The translations under genes were made by a program, and so were the position numbers. Shown here piece by piece: positions 52,698 through 61,070 of a stretch of DNA of 64,000 nt (position 1 is its first letter; each line of letters opens with the position of its first letter). Location: NCBI GenBank assembly GCA_903919715.1, contig CAIXJC010000027.1:1-64000 (forward strand). Direction: 5' to 3'. The notes under the pieces were generated by a model. It did no database searches and had not been told where the DNA came from. It worked only from the letters and a program-made list of their open reading frames with translations. The DNA is from an uncultured bacterium (GTDB lineage: Bacteria > Planctomycetota > Phycisphaerae > Phycisphaerales > SM1A02).

Positions 52698-53804
52698 ATG
52701 AGAAAGACAATCCTTCCGTGCGTTTTAGTTCTCACCCTTTTCGCATTCCAAGCTGCTGCGCAAGATTCGCAAACACCAGCGCAGGCACAACTGGTTCCTG
52801 GAACCCAGGTGTTGGTCCAACTCGTTGGTGGTGATTCCCTGCGCGGCGAGCTCGTCTCGTCGACCCCCGATTCAATCATCATTCAACATTCAGTTCTTGG
52901 GCAGATGACGATTGCTCGCAAAAATGTGATCGGCTTTGCAGCTCAAGCTGCGACTCCAGTTGCAGCTGCAAACCAAACTGCAAACCAAGCCACAACTCCG
53001 CAAGTTCCTGCCAATGTTGCGGCGATTGCCACTGACATCACCAATGCGAATCAAGCGAGCAGTGAAGCCGTCGTTGTCGATTCTTCCAAAGGCACAGCTG
53101 CGCCCGCAGGAGGCGCTGCAGCTGAGGCACCGAAGCCTGTGGTTCCAGTATCTCCTTGGAAATTTGCGGTTGCCGCCAATGCGAATTACACGGATGCTTC
53201 AGATAAGCAGCTGGACTTTCGCGTGGCGGGCGGTGCGGTCTATGAAATCAAGGATGTTGAAAAATGGAAAACGGACGCTGAGTATTTTTTCAAGACCGTC
53301 AATGATGCGACCACCGACAACAATTTGCTTGTGACAAGTGTCTACGACCGAGACGTCACGGCAACCGATTGGTTGTGGTTCTTGAAAGCTCAAGGTCAGG
53401 CTTCATCACTCGAAGCGTGGGAAGAGCGTCTCTCTGGCTGGGGTGGAATTGGTTATCGCTTCTTCAGAGCTCCGCCATTTGCACTCGTGGGCAAGGTCGG
53501 AATCGGTGCTTCGCATGAATTCGGTGCGGTCAACGAAACATATCCAGAGGGTTATTTCGAACTCGATAGCAAGTGGGACATTACCGAGCGGCAATCGATC
53601 CAAGGGAATGCATATATCGCCCCGGATGTTTCGGATATCAGTCAATATGTCATGATCGCACGTGCGGAATGGGTATTAAAGGTTGATCCCGAGATTGGCC
53701 TTTCGCTTGTTGGTGGACTTCGATATCAGTACCAATCAAATGTTCCAGCTGGCGAGAACGCAACGGACTTGCGCGTGTATGCCGGTTTGAAGTTGGATTT
53801 TTGA
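52698..53804 (+). CDS. DUF481 outer-membrane beta-barrel protein
   Basis: 368 aa. Signal peptide 1-21 (FAFQAAAQ). Residues ~30-75 form a small beta domain (VLVQLVGGDSLRGELVSS, then HSVLGQMTIARKNVIGF), then an Ala/Thr/Gln-rich linker to ~150. Residues ~155-368 are a DUF481 barrel: WKFAVAANANYTDASDKQLD, AEYFFKTVNDATTDNNLLVT, GWGGIGYRFF, then GLRYQYQSNVP and a terminal aromatic (LKLDF) as expected for outer-membrane insertion. DUF481 proteins are often salt-induced; function is not settled. It is close to the mannosidase gene (34 bases). Confidence 0.88.
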   Translation: MRKTILPCVLVLTLFAFQAAAQDSQTPAQAQLVPGTQVLVQLVGGDSLRGELVSSTPDSIIIQHSVLGQMTIARKNVIGFAAQAATPVAAANQTANQATTPQVPANVAAIATDITNANQASSEAVVVDSSKGTAAPAGGAAAEAPKPVVPVSPWKFAVAANANYTDASDKQLDFRVAGGAVYEIKDVEKWKTDAEYFFKTVNDATTDNNLLVTSVYDRDVTATDWLWFLKAQGQASSLEAWEERLSGWGGIGYRFFRAPPFALVGKVGIGASHEFGAVNETYPEGYFELDSKWDITERQSIQGNAYIAPDVSDISQYVMIARAEWVLKVDPEIGLSLVGGLRYQYQSNVPAGENATDLRVYAGLKLDF

Positions 53805-53875
53805 GGTGCAATCTTGCGCTGTATTCTTCATGGATTGCATTTCATGAGTGAACCTTTCAGCCTGGAGAATCGCCA

Positions 53876-55321
53876 ATGCTTTTTCGTCAAATCGTCGACG
53901 CAAATCTTTCTCAGTACGCATATCTGATCGGTTGCCAGAAGACCGGTGAAGCAATTGTCTTCGATCCACAGCGCGACGTTGATCGTTACATCGAAATTGC
54001 ATCATGCGAGAAGATGAAAATCGTTGGCGTTGCCGAGACGCATATTCACTCAGACTTTCTCAGCGGTGCGCGCGAACTTGCCGAGCGAGTTGGTGCGTGC
54101 GTCTATGTCAGCGCCGAAGGTGGAGCGGATTGGCAATCGAAATGGGTCGGTCCATACAAGCATGTGCTGTTGCATGATGGCGACATGATTACGCTTGGAG
54201 GCATTTCGATCCGTGCGATGCACACGCCGGGGCATACCCCAGAACATATGAGTTATTTGGTATTCGACCGTGCAACTGGGACGGATTTTCCCATCGGGAT
54301 CATCAGCGGCGACTTCGTATTTGCCGGCGATCTCGGTCGGCCTGATCTGCTTCAAGCCGCAGTGGGGATTCAAGGAACCAGAGAGCAGAGCGCGCACGCT
54401 CTCTTTGCGAGTGCGCAAAAGTTTGCGCAACTCCCAGAATTCTTGCAGGTATGGCCTGGACACGGGGCAGGCAGCGCATTCGCGAAAGTCCTCGGTGCCG
54501 TTCCGCAAACCACGGTGGGATATGAGAAAGCGGTCAGTCCCATTCTGCAATTGCTGCGCAGTGAAGGTGCGTTCGTCAAAGATATTCTTGCAGGTCAACC
54601 AGAGCCGCCGCTGTATTTCGCTCGAATGAAGACGACGAATCGTGACGGCGTGGATGTGCTCGGTCAGATTCCAACTCCCGAAGTTGTCACAGATCTGAAG
54701 GCGCACAGTGCGCTCTGGGAAAAGCCAGGAACAGTGGTCGTTGATACGCGCGCGTGGACGGCGTTTCGTGATGGCCATTTGCCGGGTGCGATTTATGCCC
54801 CACTTGGGAAAATGTTCCCGATGGTCGTTGGCTCATATGTGAAGCCGCAAGAAAAAATCGTTCTTGTTTGCGAACCCTTGATGAGCGAGGAGGTCATTCG
54901 TGATCTCGTGCATATCGGATATGGCCACATCATTGCAATCGTTCCGCCGATGGCGATCGCAACAGCTGTACTCCTGGAGAAGACACCAGAAGTCAGCGTG
55001 AAGGAAGCGGCGAGCGAATTGGGAAGCTCGTTCATTTTGGACGTTCGAGGATTGAGCGAAAATGCGCTCGGTTGTGTCGAGGGATCGTGCAATATTCCTT
55101 ACACGAGGTTGAGTACCAAACTCGCACAAGTTCCCAAGAGCAAACGCGTGCTCGTTCACTGCGCACTTGGAGGACGATCCGCTGCCGCAACGGCGATGTT
55201 GCGACGCCTTGGATATGACGCCGCGAATATCGCTGGCGGATTTGAAGCGTGGAAGAAAGAGAAATTGCCCACGGCGATGCCAGTTGTGGGCGGTTGTTGT
55301 GGCGGGCGCTGCCACTCGTAA
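53876..55321 (+). CDS. Persulfide dioxygenase-like MBL-fold protein fused to two rhodanese domains
   Basis: 481 aa. The metallo-beta-lactamase domain (~1-250) has ETHIHSDFLSGARELA, HTPGHTPEHMSYLV and SGDFVFAGDLGRPDLL, the iron-site pattern of ETHE1-type persulfide dioxygenases. Rhodanese domain 1 (~270-365) has VVDTRAWTAFRDGHLPGAIY with VLVCEPLMSEEV at the loop. Rhodanese domain 2 (~380-470) has ILDVRGLSENALGCVEGSCN and an intact active-site loop, HCALGGRSAAATA. The chain ends in a cysteine-rich tail, VVGGCCGGRCHS. Known fusions of this kind oxidise glutathione persulfide to sulfite and transfer sulfane sulfur. It converges with another rhodanese fusion gene 9 bases away. Confidence 0.92.
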   Translation: MLFRQIVDANLSQYAYLIGCQKTGEAIVFDPQRDVDRYIEIASCEKMKIVGVAETHIHSDFLSGARELAERVGACVYVSAEGGADWQSKWVGPYKHVLLHDGDMITLGGISIRAMHTPGHTPEHMSYLVFDRATGTDFPIGIISGDFVFAGDLGRPDLLQAAVGIQGTREQSAHALFASAQKFAQLPEFLQVWPGHGAGSAFAKVLGAVPQTTVGYEKAVSPILQLLRSEGAFVKDILAGQPEPPLYFARMKTTNRDGVDVLGQIPTPEVVTDLKAHSALWEKPGTVVVDTRAWTAFRDGHLPGAIYAPLGKMFPMVVGSYVKPQEKIVLVCEPLMSEEVIRDLVHIGYGHIIAIVPPMAIATAVLLEKTPEVSVKEAASELGSSFILDVRGLSENALGCVEGSCNIPYTRLSTKLAQVPKSKRVLVHCALGGRSAAATAMLRRLGYDAANIAGGFEAWKKEKLPTAMPVVGGCCGGRCHS

Positions 55322-55330
55322 TTGATCGAG

Positions 55331-56194
55331 TCAATTCTTGGTGCAGGACTTCGAATCTTCTGCTGCGGCTTTATTGCATGAATTTGTTTGCACACTTTTT
55401 GCATTCCACGGCATTTTCCCAAGCACCGTCGCCATCGGGCATATTCCCGTGATTCCCGCGAACGCCAATCCCGCACCAACGAATCCAGTTCCGATGAGAA
55501 ACCACGGGCTGATGAGAGCAGCGAGTGCGGTGAACAAAAGCATCAGCGATCCTGCGAAAATCAAGACCTGACGCATGATTGAAATTTGAATTTTTTCGCC
55601 AGTGACAACAGGAAGTCCCGCGGCCTTCCAGCCAGCGATACCTCCCTTGACGATCGCAATATCGGAGCGACCACTTGCGCGCAATTGATCGGCGACGCCT
55701 GTGGCGCGCATTCCTCCGTGGCACATGACGAGCGTTGTGCGACCGACATGCGCGCTTGGGAAACTATTGATCGAGAATATGGAGGCCGGAAAGAGCGCTG
55801 CGCCAGCGACATGCTGCTGCTTATGTTCGTCGAGCTCGCGAATGTCGATCAATATCGCTTCGCCATTATTCAGCATTCGTGACGCGTCGAGCGCGTCGAT
55901 CGATGGCAGTTTGGATGAGGAGTGGACCGTTGGTGCTGCGGTGGACATGGGGGAATGATAATGCGCATCTTGGGCTTTCTTCGTAGCCGCCGTAATCCAC
56001 GCCTTTGCCTGCGCCAACCAACGTCGCGCCCAATCAAATTCGAGTGCAAGGATGCTCAGTCCAACTGGAATAACGATAAACGCTGGACCAGGCAGCACGA
56101 TCATCGCAATGCCGATGATCGTCACGGTGCCACCCGCAAGCAGCACCGCGATTTTTCGCGCTTTCACGTACGGATTGCCATCCCAGTCGCCCAT
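55331..56194 (-). CDS. Membrane fusion protein: PGPGW domain, rhodanese, YgaP-like transmembrane domain
   Basis: 287 aa. Residues ~1-65 resemble PGPGW-type small membrane proteins (IGIAMIVLPGPAFIVIPVGL). Residues ~90-200 are a rhodanese domain: ILIDIRELDEHKQQHVAGAA, active-site cysteine in VMCHGGMRATGVAD, and VKGGIAGWKAAGLPV. Residues ~205-270 match the YgaP-type membrane domain (MRQVLIFAGSLMLLFTALAA, ending GICPMATVLGKMPWN). A hydrophilic tail with two more cysteines closes the protein. YgaP-type proteins are membrane rhodaneses; the extra N-terminal PGPGW module is unusual. The gene converges with the persulfide dioxygenase fusion, pointing to sulfane-sulfur chemistry at the membrane. Confidence 0.85.
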   Translation of the reverse strand: MGDWDGNPYVKARKIAVLLAGGTVTIIGIAMIVLPGPAFIVIPVGLSILALEFDWARRWLAQAKAWITAATKKAQDAHYHSPMSTAAPTVHSSSKLPSIDALDASRMLNNGEAILIDIRELDEHKQQHVAGAALFPASIFSINSFPSAHVGRTTLVMCHGGMRATGVADQLRASGRSDIAIVKGGIAGWKAAGLPVVTGEKIQISIMRQVLIFAGSLMLLFTALAALISPWFLIGTGFVGAGLAFAGITGICPMATVLGKMPWNAKSVQTNSCNKAAAEDSKSCTKN

Positions 56195-56240
56195 GACAAA
56201 AGCCTACGCACAGTCGCCAGCGGCACTTCGAACAGGAGAG

Positions 56241-57323
56241 TTATTTCGCATGGATTTCTTGCTCGGGAAAAGCATCACGCACTTGCTCAACTTCGTCGAT
56301 ATTCGCAAGCAAGATCTCGGACAACTCTGGGTCAAAGTGTTTGCCCGCCTCTTCAGCAAATAGCTTTTCGATGCGTTCACGGGGCCAAGGTTCCTTGTAT
56401 GCCCGCCGTGATCCAAGTGCGTCATAGACATCAGCGACCGCAACGATTCGTGCAAACAGCGGAATCTCTTCCCCGCGAAGTTTGTGTGGGTAGCCACTGC
56501 CGTCCCATTTCTCGTGATGACATCGCGCTACTTCAGCGGCAGGATCGTCGAGCTCTGATCGCTTTCCAAAAAAAATCTCTCCGCCAATTTCCGCATGGCG
56601 TTCCATCGTCGCTCGTTCTTCAGCATCAAGCTTGCCGGGTTTTTTTAGGATCGCATCAGCGATGCCGACCTTGCCGACATCGTGAAGGATTGCGGCAATG
56701 CGAAGCAACGCTTGTTTCGAATTGCACTCGATATCGGTCAGCACGTGTGCTTTCGCCCACGCTCGAAAAAGAATCTTCGAAATGCCCGCGACGCGCTGAA
56801 CATGTCCGGCGGTTTCTGTGGGATCTCGCAGCCTTGCCATTTCAACCATTCGGAAAATGAGTGTTTCCGCCCACTGCGCCCGTTCGACTGCGACCGCTGC
56901 ATTGACGAGTTGTTTCTGCGCACGCGATGCGAGCGCATGGTGTTGAATGCGTGCGACAAATTCCGCAAGCGGGGGAAGTTTCTCGATGTAATCCGCGGCA
57001 CCGCGAGCAAAGGCTTCAGCTTTGATCTGGGCATCTTCGGTCGCAGAGAGAACGACGACGGAAGTCTCGGCGAGGCTTGGCTGGGAGCGATACGAGGAAA
57101 CAAGGTCCAACCCGTTCCCATCGGGCATCGTCAGATCTTGCAGGATGACAGCGGGGCGAAGGGCAATCGCCTGCGCGACGGCATCGACGGCGCGCCCGCA
57201 ACCGTGAACTCGCACGTTGGTATCGGTCGCGAGTAGTCGACGAACTGCTTCGATAATCATCGGCTGATCATCGACGACCAACACGTCATAACGCTCAGCA
57301 GTTGGGTTGGCTAGTTCGCTCAC
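56241..57323 (-). CDS. Response regulator with HD-GYP output domain
   Basis: 360 aa. The receiver domain (~12-128) has VLVVDDQPMI, phosphoacceptor Asp in VILQDLTMPDGNG (~residue 63) and VVLSATEDAQ. The HD-GYP domain (~165-350) has ILHDVGKVGIADAILKKPG, HAEIGGEIFF, CHHEKWDGSGYPHKL and VAVADVYDALGSRRAYKEPW, all metal ligands and the GYP loop present. RpfG-like enzymes hydrolyse cyclic di-GMP. The cognate histidine kinase is not adjacent. No operon partner is visible; the gene is divergent from prfC with ~120 bases between. Confidence 0.95.
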   Translation of the reverse strand: MSELANPTAERYDVLVVDDQPMIIEAVRRLLATDTNVRVHGCGRAVDAVAQAIALRPAVILQDLTMPDGNGLDLVSSYRSQPSLAETSVVVLSATEDAQIKAEAFARGAADYIEKLPPLAEFVARIQHHALASRAQKQLVNAAVAVERAQWAETLIFRMVEMARLRDPTETAGHVQRVAGISKILFRAWAKAHVLTDIECNSKQALLRIAAILHDVGKVGIADAILKKPGKLDAEERATMERHAEIGGEIFFGKRSELDDPAAEVARCHHEKWDGSGYPHKLRGEEIPLFARIVAVADVYDALGSRRAYKEPWPRERIEKLFAEEAGKHFDPELSEILLANIDEVEQVRDAFPEQEIHAK

Positions 57324-57443
57324 GACGAAAGAGTATCCGAGGAGTTATTGTGAGCAGCCAACGTTGGGTGGTCATGCATCTTTGGGTACATTACTCCACT
57401 CGCAATTATCCAACTCGGATGCTGTGAAAAACGAAATGATGCC

Positions 57444-59027
57444 ATGACAGCACTTCCCTTGCCACGACGAACATTCGCGATCATCTCGCATCCAGATGCC
57501 GGCAAGACGACATTGACCGAGAAATTGCTGTTGTATGGCGGCGCTTTGGACTTAGCCGGTTCGGTCACGGCGAGAAAGTCCCAGCGTGCGACGGCGAGTG
57601 ACTGGATGGAGCTGGAAAAGCAACGAGGTATCTCGATCAGTTCGACGGTGCTTCAATTTGACTACGACGGGTTTCGCATCAATTTGCTTGACACCCCTGG
57701 GCACAATGATTTTTCTGAAGACACATACCGCGTTCTGACAGCGGTCGACGCAGTCGTGATGGTCATTGATGCGGCGAAGGGAATCGAAACGCAGACGCGT
57801 AAATTGTTTGAAGTGTGTCGGAAGCGTGGGGTGCCAATTTTCACATTCATGAACAAGTGCGATCGTCCGATGCGTAATCCGATCGAATTGATCGACGAAC
57901 TCGAATCCGTGCTTGGCATCACAGCCTTTCCGGTGAATTGGCCACTCGGTTCAGGGCCAACATTTCGTGGCGTCTTTGATCGGTTGACGCATCAAGTGCA
58001 TCTCTTTGAACGCACGAAGGCTGGTGCGTATGTCGCGCCAGTCAAAGTGGTCGGTCTTGAAGATCCGGCGATACACGAAAAACTTGACGAATTGGATTAT
58101 GCCCGTGCCCGCGAAGAGATCGAACTTCTCCAAGGCGCAGGCGAGACATTCGACGAAGTGCGCGTCGCATCTGGCGCGGTGACGCCAGTATATTTCGGTA
58201 GCGCATCAAACAATTTCGGCGTTCAGTTACTGCTCGACGGATTTCTTGCGCACTCGGTTGGTCCTGGTCCGCGTCCTGCGGGCGATCGAATCGTGCAGCC
58301 GAATGATGAAGCGTTCAGTGGATTTGTATTCAAGATTCAGGCGAACATGGACCCGCGTCATCGCGATCGCATCGCGTTTGTACGCGTTGTTTCTGGTGCG
58401 TTCACCCGAGAAATGACCGTCATTCATTCACAAAGTGGGCGACGCATTCGGCTCTCTAATGCGCAGAAACTATTTGGGCAGCAGCGCGAGACAGTCGAGG
58501 AAGGGCGCGCAGGCGATGTCGTTGGAATCGTGGGACAAGATGCGCTGCGCATCGGCGATACGCTGACGGAAGATCGAACGATTGTCTACAACGAGATTCC
58601 TCGATTTGCTCCTGAGTGCTTTACATATGTCAGCAATCCTCAGCCTGGGAATGCGAAGAAGTTTCAGCTCGGCCTTGAACAGTTGCTGCAAGAGGGAGTC
58701 GTGCAGATGCTGATGGTTGGAACTGGACAGTTTCAGCGGCCGCTTTTGACGGCTGTTGGTCCACTTCAATTTGAAGTTGTGCAGTACCGACTGAAGGCGG
58801 AGTATGGCGCCGAGTCGAGGTTGGAGCCATCGCGCTGGAAGATTGCGCGGTGGTGGCGAAAGCTTGATGCTCCGAGTGATTGGACGCCGGACTTACTTTC
58901 TGACGCGACGGTAGGCACAGATCGCGACGATCACTCAGTCATTCTCTTTACGGATGAATGGGCGTTAAAGCAGTTCTCGCAGCGAAATGCTGGAGTCGAA
59001 CTGTCGCCGATACCGTGGACGAAGTAA
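57444..59027 (+). CDS. prfC: Peptide chain release factor 3
   Basis: 527 aa, the usual RF3 length. GTPase motifs: G1 ISHPDAGKTTLTEKLL, switch I region KQRGISISSTVLQFDY, G3 LLDTPGHNDFSEDTYR, and G4 FMNKCDRPMRNPIEL. The RF3-specific SVTARKSQRATASDWMELEK distinguishes it from elongation factor G, and the C-terminal domain III (VVQYRLKAEYGAESRLEP) matches RF3. It promotes release of RF1/RF2 from the ribosome after termination. It appears as a single gene, with no tight coupling to neighbours. Confidence 0.97.
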   Translation: MTALPLPRRTFAIISHPDAGKTTLTEKLLLYGGALDLAGSVTARKSQRATASDWMELEKQRGISISSTVLQFDYDGFRINLLDTPGHNDFSEDTYRVLTAVDAVVMVIDAAKGIETQTRKLFEVCRKRGVPIFTFMNKCDRPMRNPIELIDELESVLGITAFPVNWPLGSGPTFRGVFDRLTHQVHLFERTKAGAYVAPVKVVGLEDPAIHEKLDELDYARAREEIELLQGAGETFDEVRVASGAVTPVYFGSASNNFGVQLLLDGFLAHSVGPGPRPAGDRIVQPNDEAFSGFVFKIQANMDPRHRDRIAFVRVVSGAFTREMTVIHSQSGRRIRLSNAQKLFGQQRETVEEGRAGDVVGIVGQDALRIGDTLTEDRTIVYNEIPRFAPECFTYVSNPQPGNAKKFQLGLEQLLQEGVVQMLMVGTGQFQRPLLTAVGPLQFEVVQYRLKAEYGAESRLEPSRWKIARWWRKLDAPSDWTPDLLSDATVGTDRDDHSVILFTDEWALKQFSQRNAGVELSPIPWTK

Positions 59028-59091
59028 TGCATTCGAGTGGCTCGAGAACGCCCATTTTCTGTGGCAGACTTTCTAGGTAAAGTTTGACCTG

Positions 59092-61062
59092 ATGACTACG
59101 CTCACGCCGCAACGAATTGCTCCCATTCCATTTTCAAGTGTCGCAAATCCGGGATCAGGCGAACGTCTCAGTGTCGCAGTGTGGTCGCGGCCAGGAGATA
59201 TGGCGCTCGCGATTGCGATTCGTATCGCAGAATTGATTCGACAGCGCCAAGCTGAGGGGCGTCGCTGCGTATTGGGTCTAGCGACTGGAAGTACTCCCAT
59301 TGGAATCTACGACGAACTCATTCGCATGCATCACGATGAAGGGCTCTCGTTTAAGAATGTCACGACATTCAATCTCGACGAATATTGGCCGATGAGTCCA
59401 ACGGGTCCGCAGAGCTATCACCTGTTCATGCGCGAGCAACTTTTCGATCATGTCGACATTGATCTTTCGTGCACGCATGTTCCAGACGGCATGGTGAGCG
59501 CCGATGGCGCTGCTGCATCGTGCGCCGCATATGAAGCGAAGATTCGAGCCGCGGGTGGGATCGACCTTCAAATTCTTGGAGTGGGTCGCACGGGTCATAT
59601 TGGATTTAATGAGCCAGGATCGCCGCGCGCAAGTCGAACTCGCCTCATCGTGCTTGATCGAGTGACACGCAACGATTCCGCGAGCGATTTCTTTGGTGAG
59701 GAGCAAGTGCCAATCCGCGCGCTCACGATGGGAATTGGAACGATTCTCGAATCCAAGCAGATCATCTTGATGGCGCTCGGTGAAGCGAAAGCTCCCATCG
59801 TTGCGCAGTTGGTTGAAGGGCCAATTTCCGAGCAAATTCCTGCGACGTTTCTGCAGGCACATCCAAGCGTTGAAGTGCATTTGGATCGTCCTGCTGCTGC
59901 GCATCTCGAACGTGAGCGCACACCTTGGGTTTCTCGGTCTGTCGATTGGACACCCAGCATGATCCGTCAAGCGGTCGTTTGGCTGAGTGGTCATACGAAG
60001 AAAGCGATCCTGAAATTGACGGCCGAGGATTACAACGAAAATCATCTGCAAGATCTTGTCGCGCGCAACGGGAGCGCCCATGACATCAACCTTATCGTCT
60101 TTCGAGATTTGCAGGAAACGATTACGGGATGGCCAGGTGGAAAACCTCGCGATCGTAAACAGGCGGGCGATATCGATCGACCACGCGACGAAATTTTCCC
60201 CAAGCGCGTGTTGATCTTCAGCCCGCATCCAGATGACGATGTCATTTCGATGGGGGGCACGCTGATTCGCTTGAGCGATCAAGGGCACGAAGTCCATGTT
60301 GCATATCAAACTTCAGGAAGCATCGCGGTATCGGACGAAGAAGCGCGTAGGTTTCTCGACTTTGTTCGCGACTATTCCAAATCCTTTGGCGCGGCCAATA
60401 TGGATCACTCCGCACGAAAGATGATCGAAGTTCTTGCTGCGACAAAGCCAAGCGATCCAGATGCGCCGGAAATCCAGAGGCTGAAGTCGCTCATTCGCAG
60501 AGAAGAGGCGAAGTCGGCTGCTCGCGTGTGCGGAGTCGGTGGAGAGCGACTGCACTTTCTTGATTTGCCTTTCTATGAGACAGGTCGCGTACGCAAGAAG
60601 CCGATCACCGATGCCGATATCGATATCGTTGTGAAGTCCTTGCGAGCAATTCAGCCGCATCAGGTTTATGCCGCTGGCGATCTTTCTGATCCACACGGAA
60701 CCCATCGTTGCTGTCTTGCTGCCGTGTTCGCTGCTCTTGATATTGTTCGCGGCGATACGTGGTGCAAGCAAGCACCGATTGAAACACTTTTGTATCGAGG
60801 CGCATGGCAGGAATGGGGGATTGAGGCGATCGATCTCGCCGTGCCGCTGTCGCCCGACGAAGTCGCTCGGAAACGCCGCTCGATTTTTCGTCATCAGTCG
60901 CAAAAAGATCGTCCGCTTTTTCCAGGTGCGGACGACCGCGAATTCTGGCAACGCGCCGAAGCGCGCAATGAAGCCACGGCCGCAAAGTATGACGCGCTTG
61001 GCCTCGCTGAATATGAAGCGATCGAAGCGTTCGTCGTTTGGAACGGCAAGTCGATCGACTGA
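59092..61062 (+). CDS. nagB: Glucosamine-6-phosphate deaminase fused to LmbE/PIG-L deacetylase domain
   Basis: 656 aa. The NagB half (~1-270) has LGLATGSTPIGIYDELIRMH, TFNLDEYWPMSPTGPQSYHL with the catalytic Asp-Glu, and GVGRTGHIGFNEPGS. The LmbE/PIG-L half (~365-656) has IFSPHPDDDVISMGGTLIRL, the zinc-binding H-P-D-D, and GDLSDPHGTHRCC with the third zinc His. Similar fusions are known from Bacteroidetes and Planctomycetes. The combination would remove the acetyl group from an N-acetylglucosamine derivative and then isomerise and deaminate glucosamine-6-phosphate to fructose-6-phosphate. It fits with the AmpG-like and mannosidase genes in a cell-wall or glycan recycling role. Confidence 0.93.
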   Translation: MTTLTPQRIAPIPFSSVANPGSGERLSVAVWSRPGDMALAIAIRIAELIRQRQAEGRRCVLGLATGSTPIGIYDELIRMHHDEGLSFKNVTTFNLDEYWPMSPTGPQSYHLFMREQLFDHVDIDLSCTHVPDGMVSADGAAASCAAYEAKIRAAGGIDLQILGVGRTGHIGFNEPGSPRASRTRLIVLDRVTRNDSASDFFGEEQVPIRALTMGIGTILESKQIILMALGEAKAPIVAQLVEGPISEQIPATFLQAHPSVEVHLDRPAAAHLERERTPWVSRSVDWTPSMIRQAVVWLSGHTKKAILKLTAEDYNENHLQDLVARNGSAHDINLIVFRDLQETITGWPGGKPRDRKQAGDIDRPRDEIFPKRVLIFSPHPDDDVISMGGTLIRLSDQGHEVHVAYQTSGSIAVSDEEARRFLDFVRDYSKSFGAANMDHSARKMIEVLAATKPSDPDAPEIQRLKSLIRREEAKSAARVCGVGGERLHFLDLPFYETGRVRKKPITDADIDIVVKSLRAIQPHQVYAAGDLSDPHGTHRCCLAAVFAALDIVRGDTWCKQAPIETLLYRGAWQEWGIEAIDLAVPLSPDEVARKRRSIFRHQSQKDRPLFPGADDREFWQRAEARNEATAAKYDALGLAEYEAIEAFVVWNGKSID

Positions 61063-61070
61063 CAATTTTT

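Noticed and set aside
57444-59027. Elongation factor G or TypA instead of prfC
   Set aside because: Length, the SVTARKSQRATASDWM segment and the C-terminal domain fit RF3 rather than EF-G or TypA.
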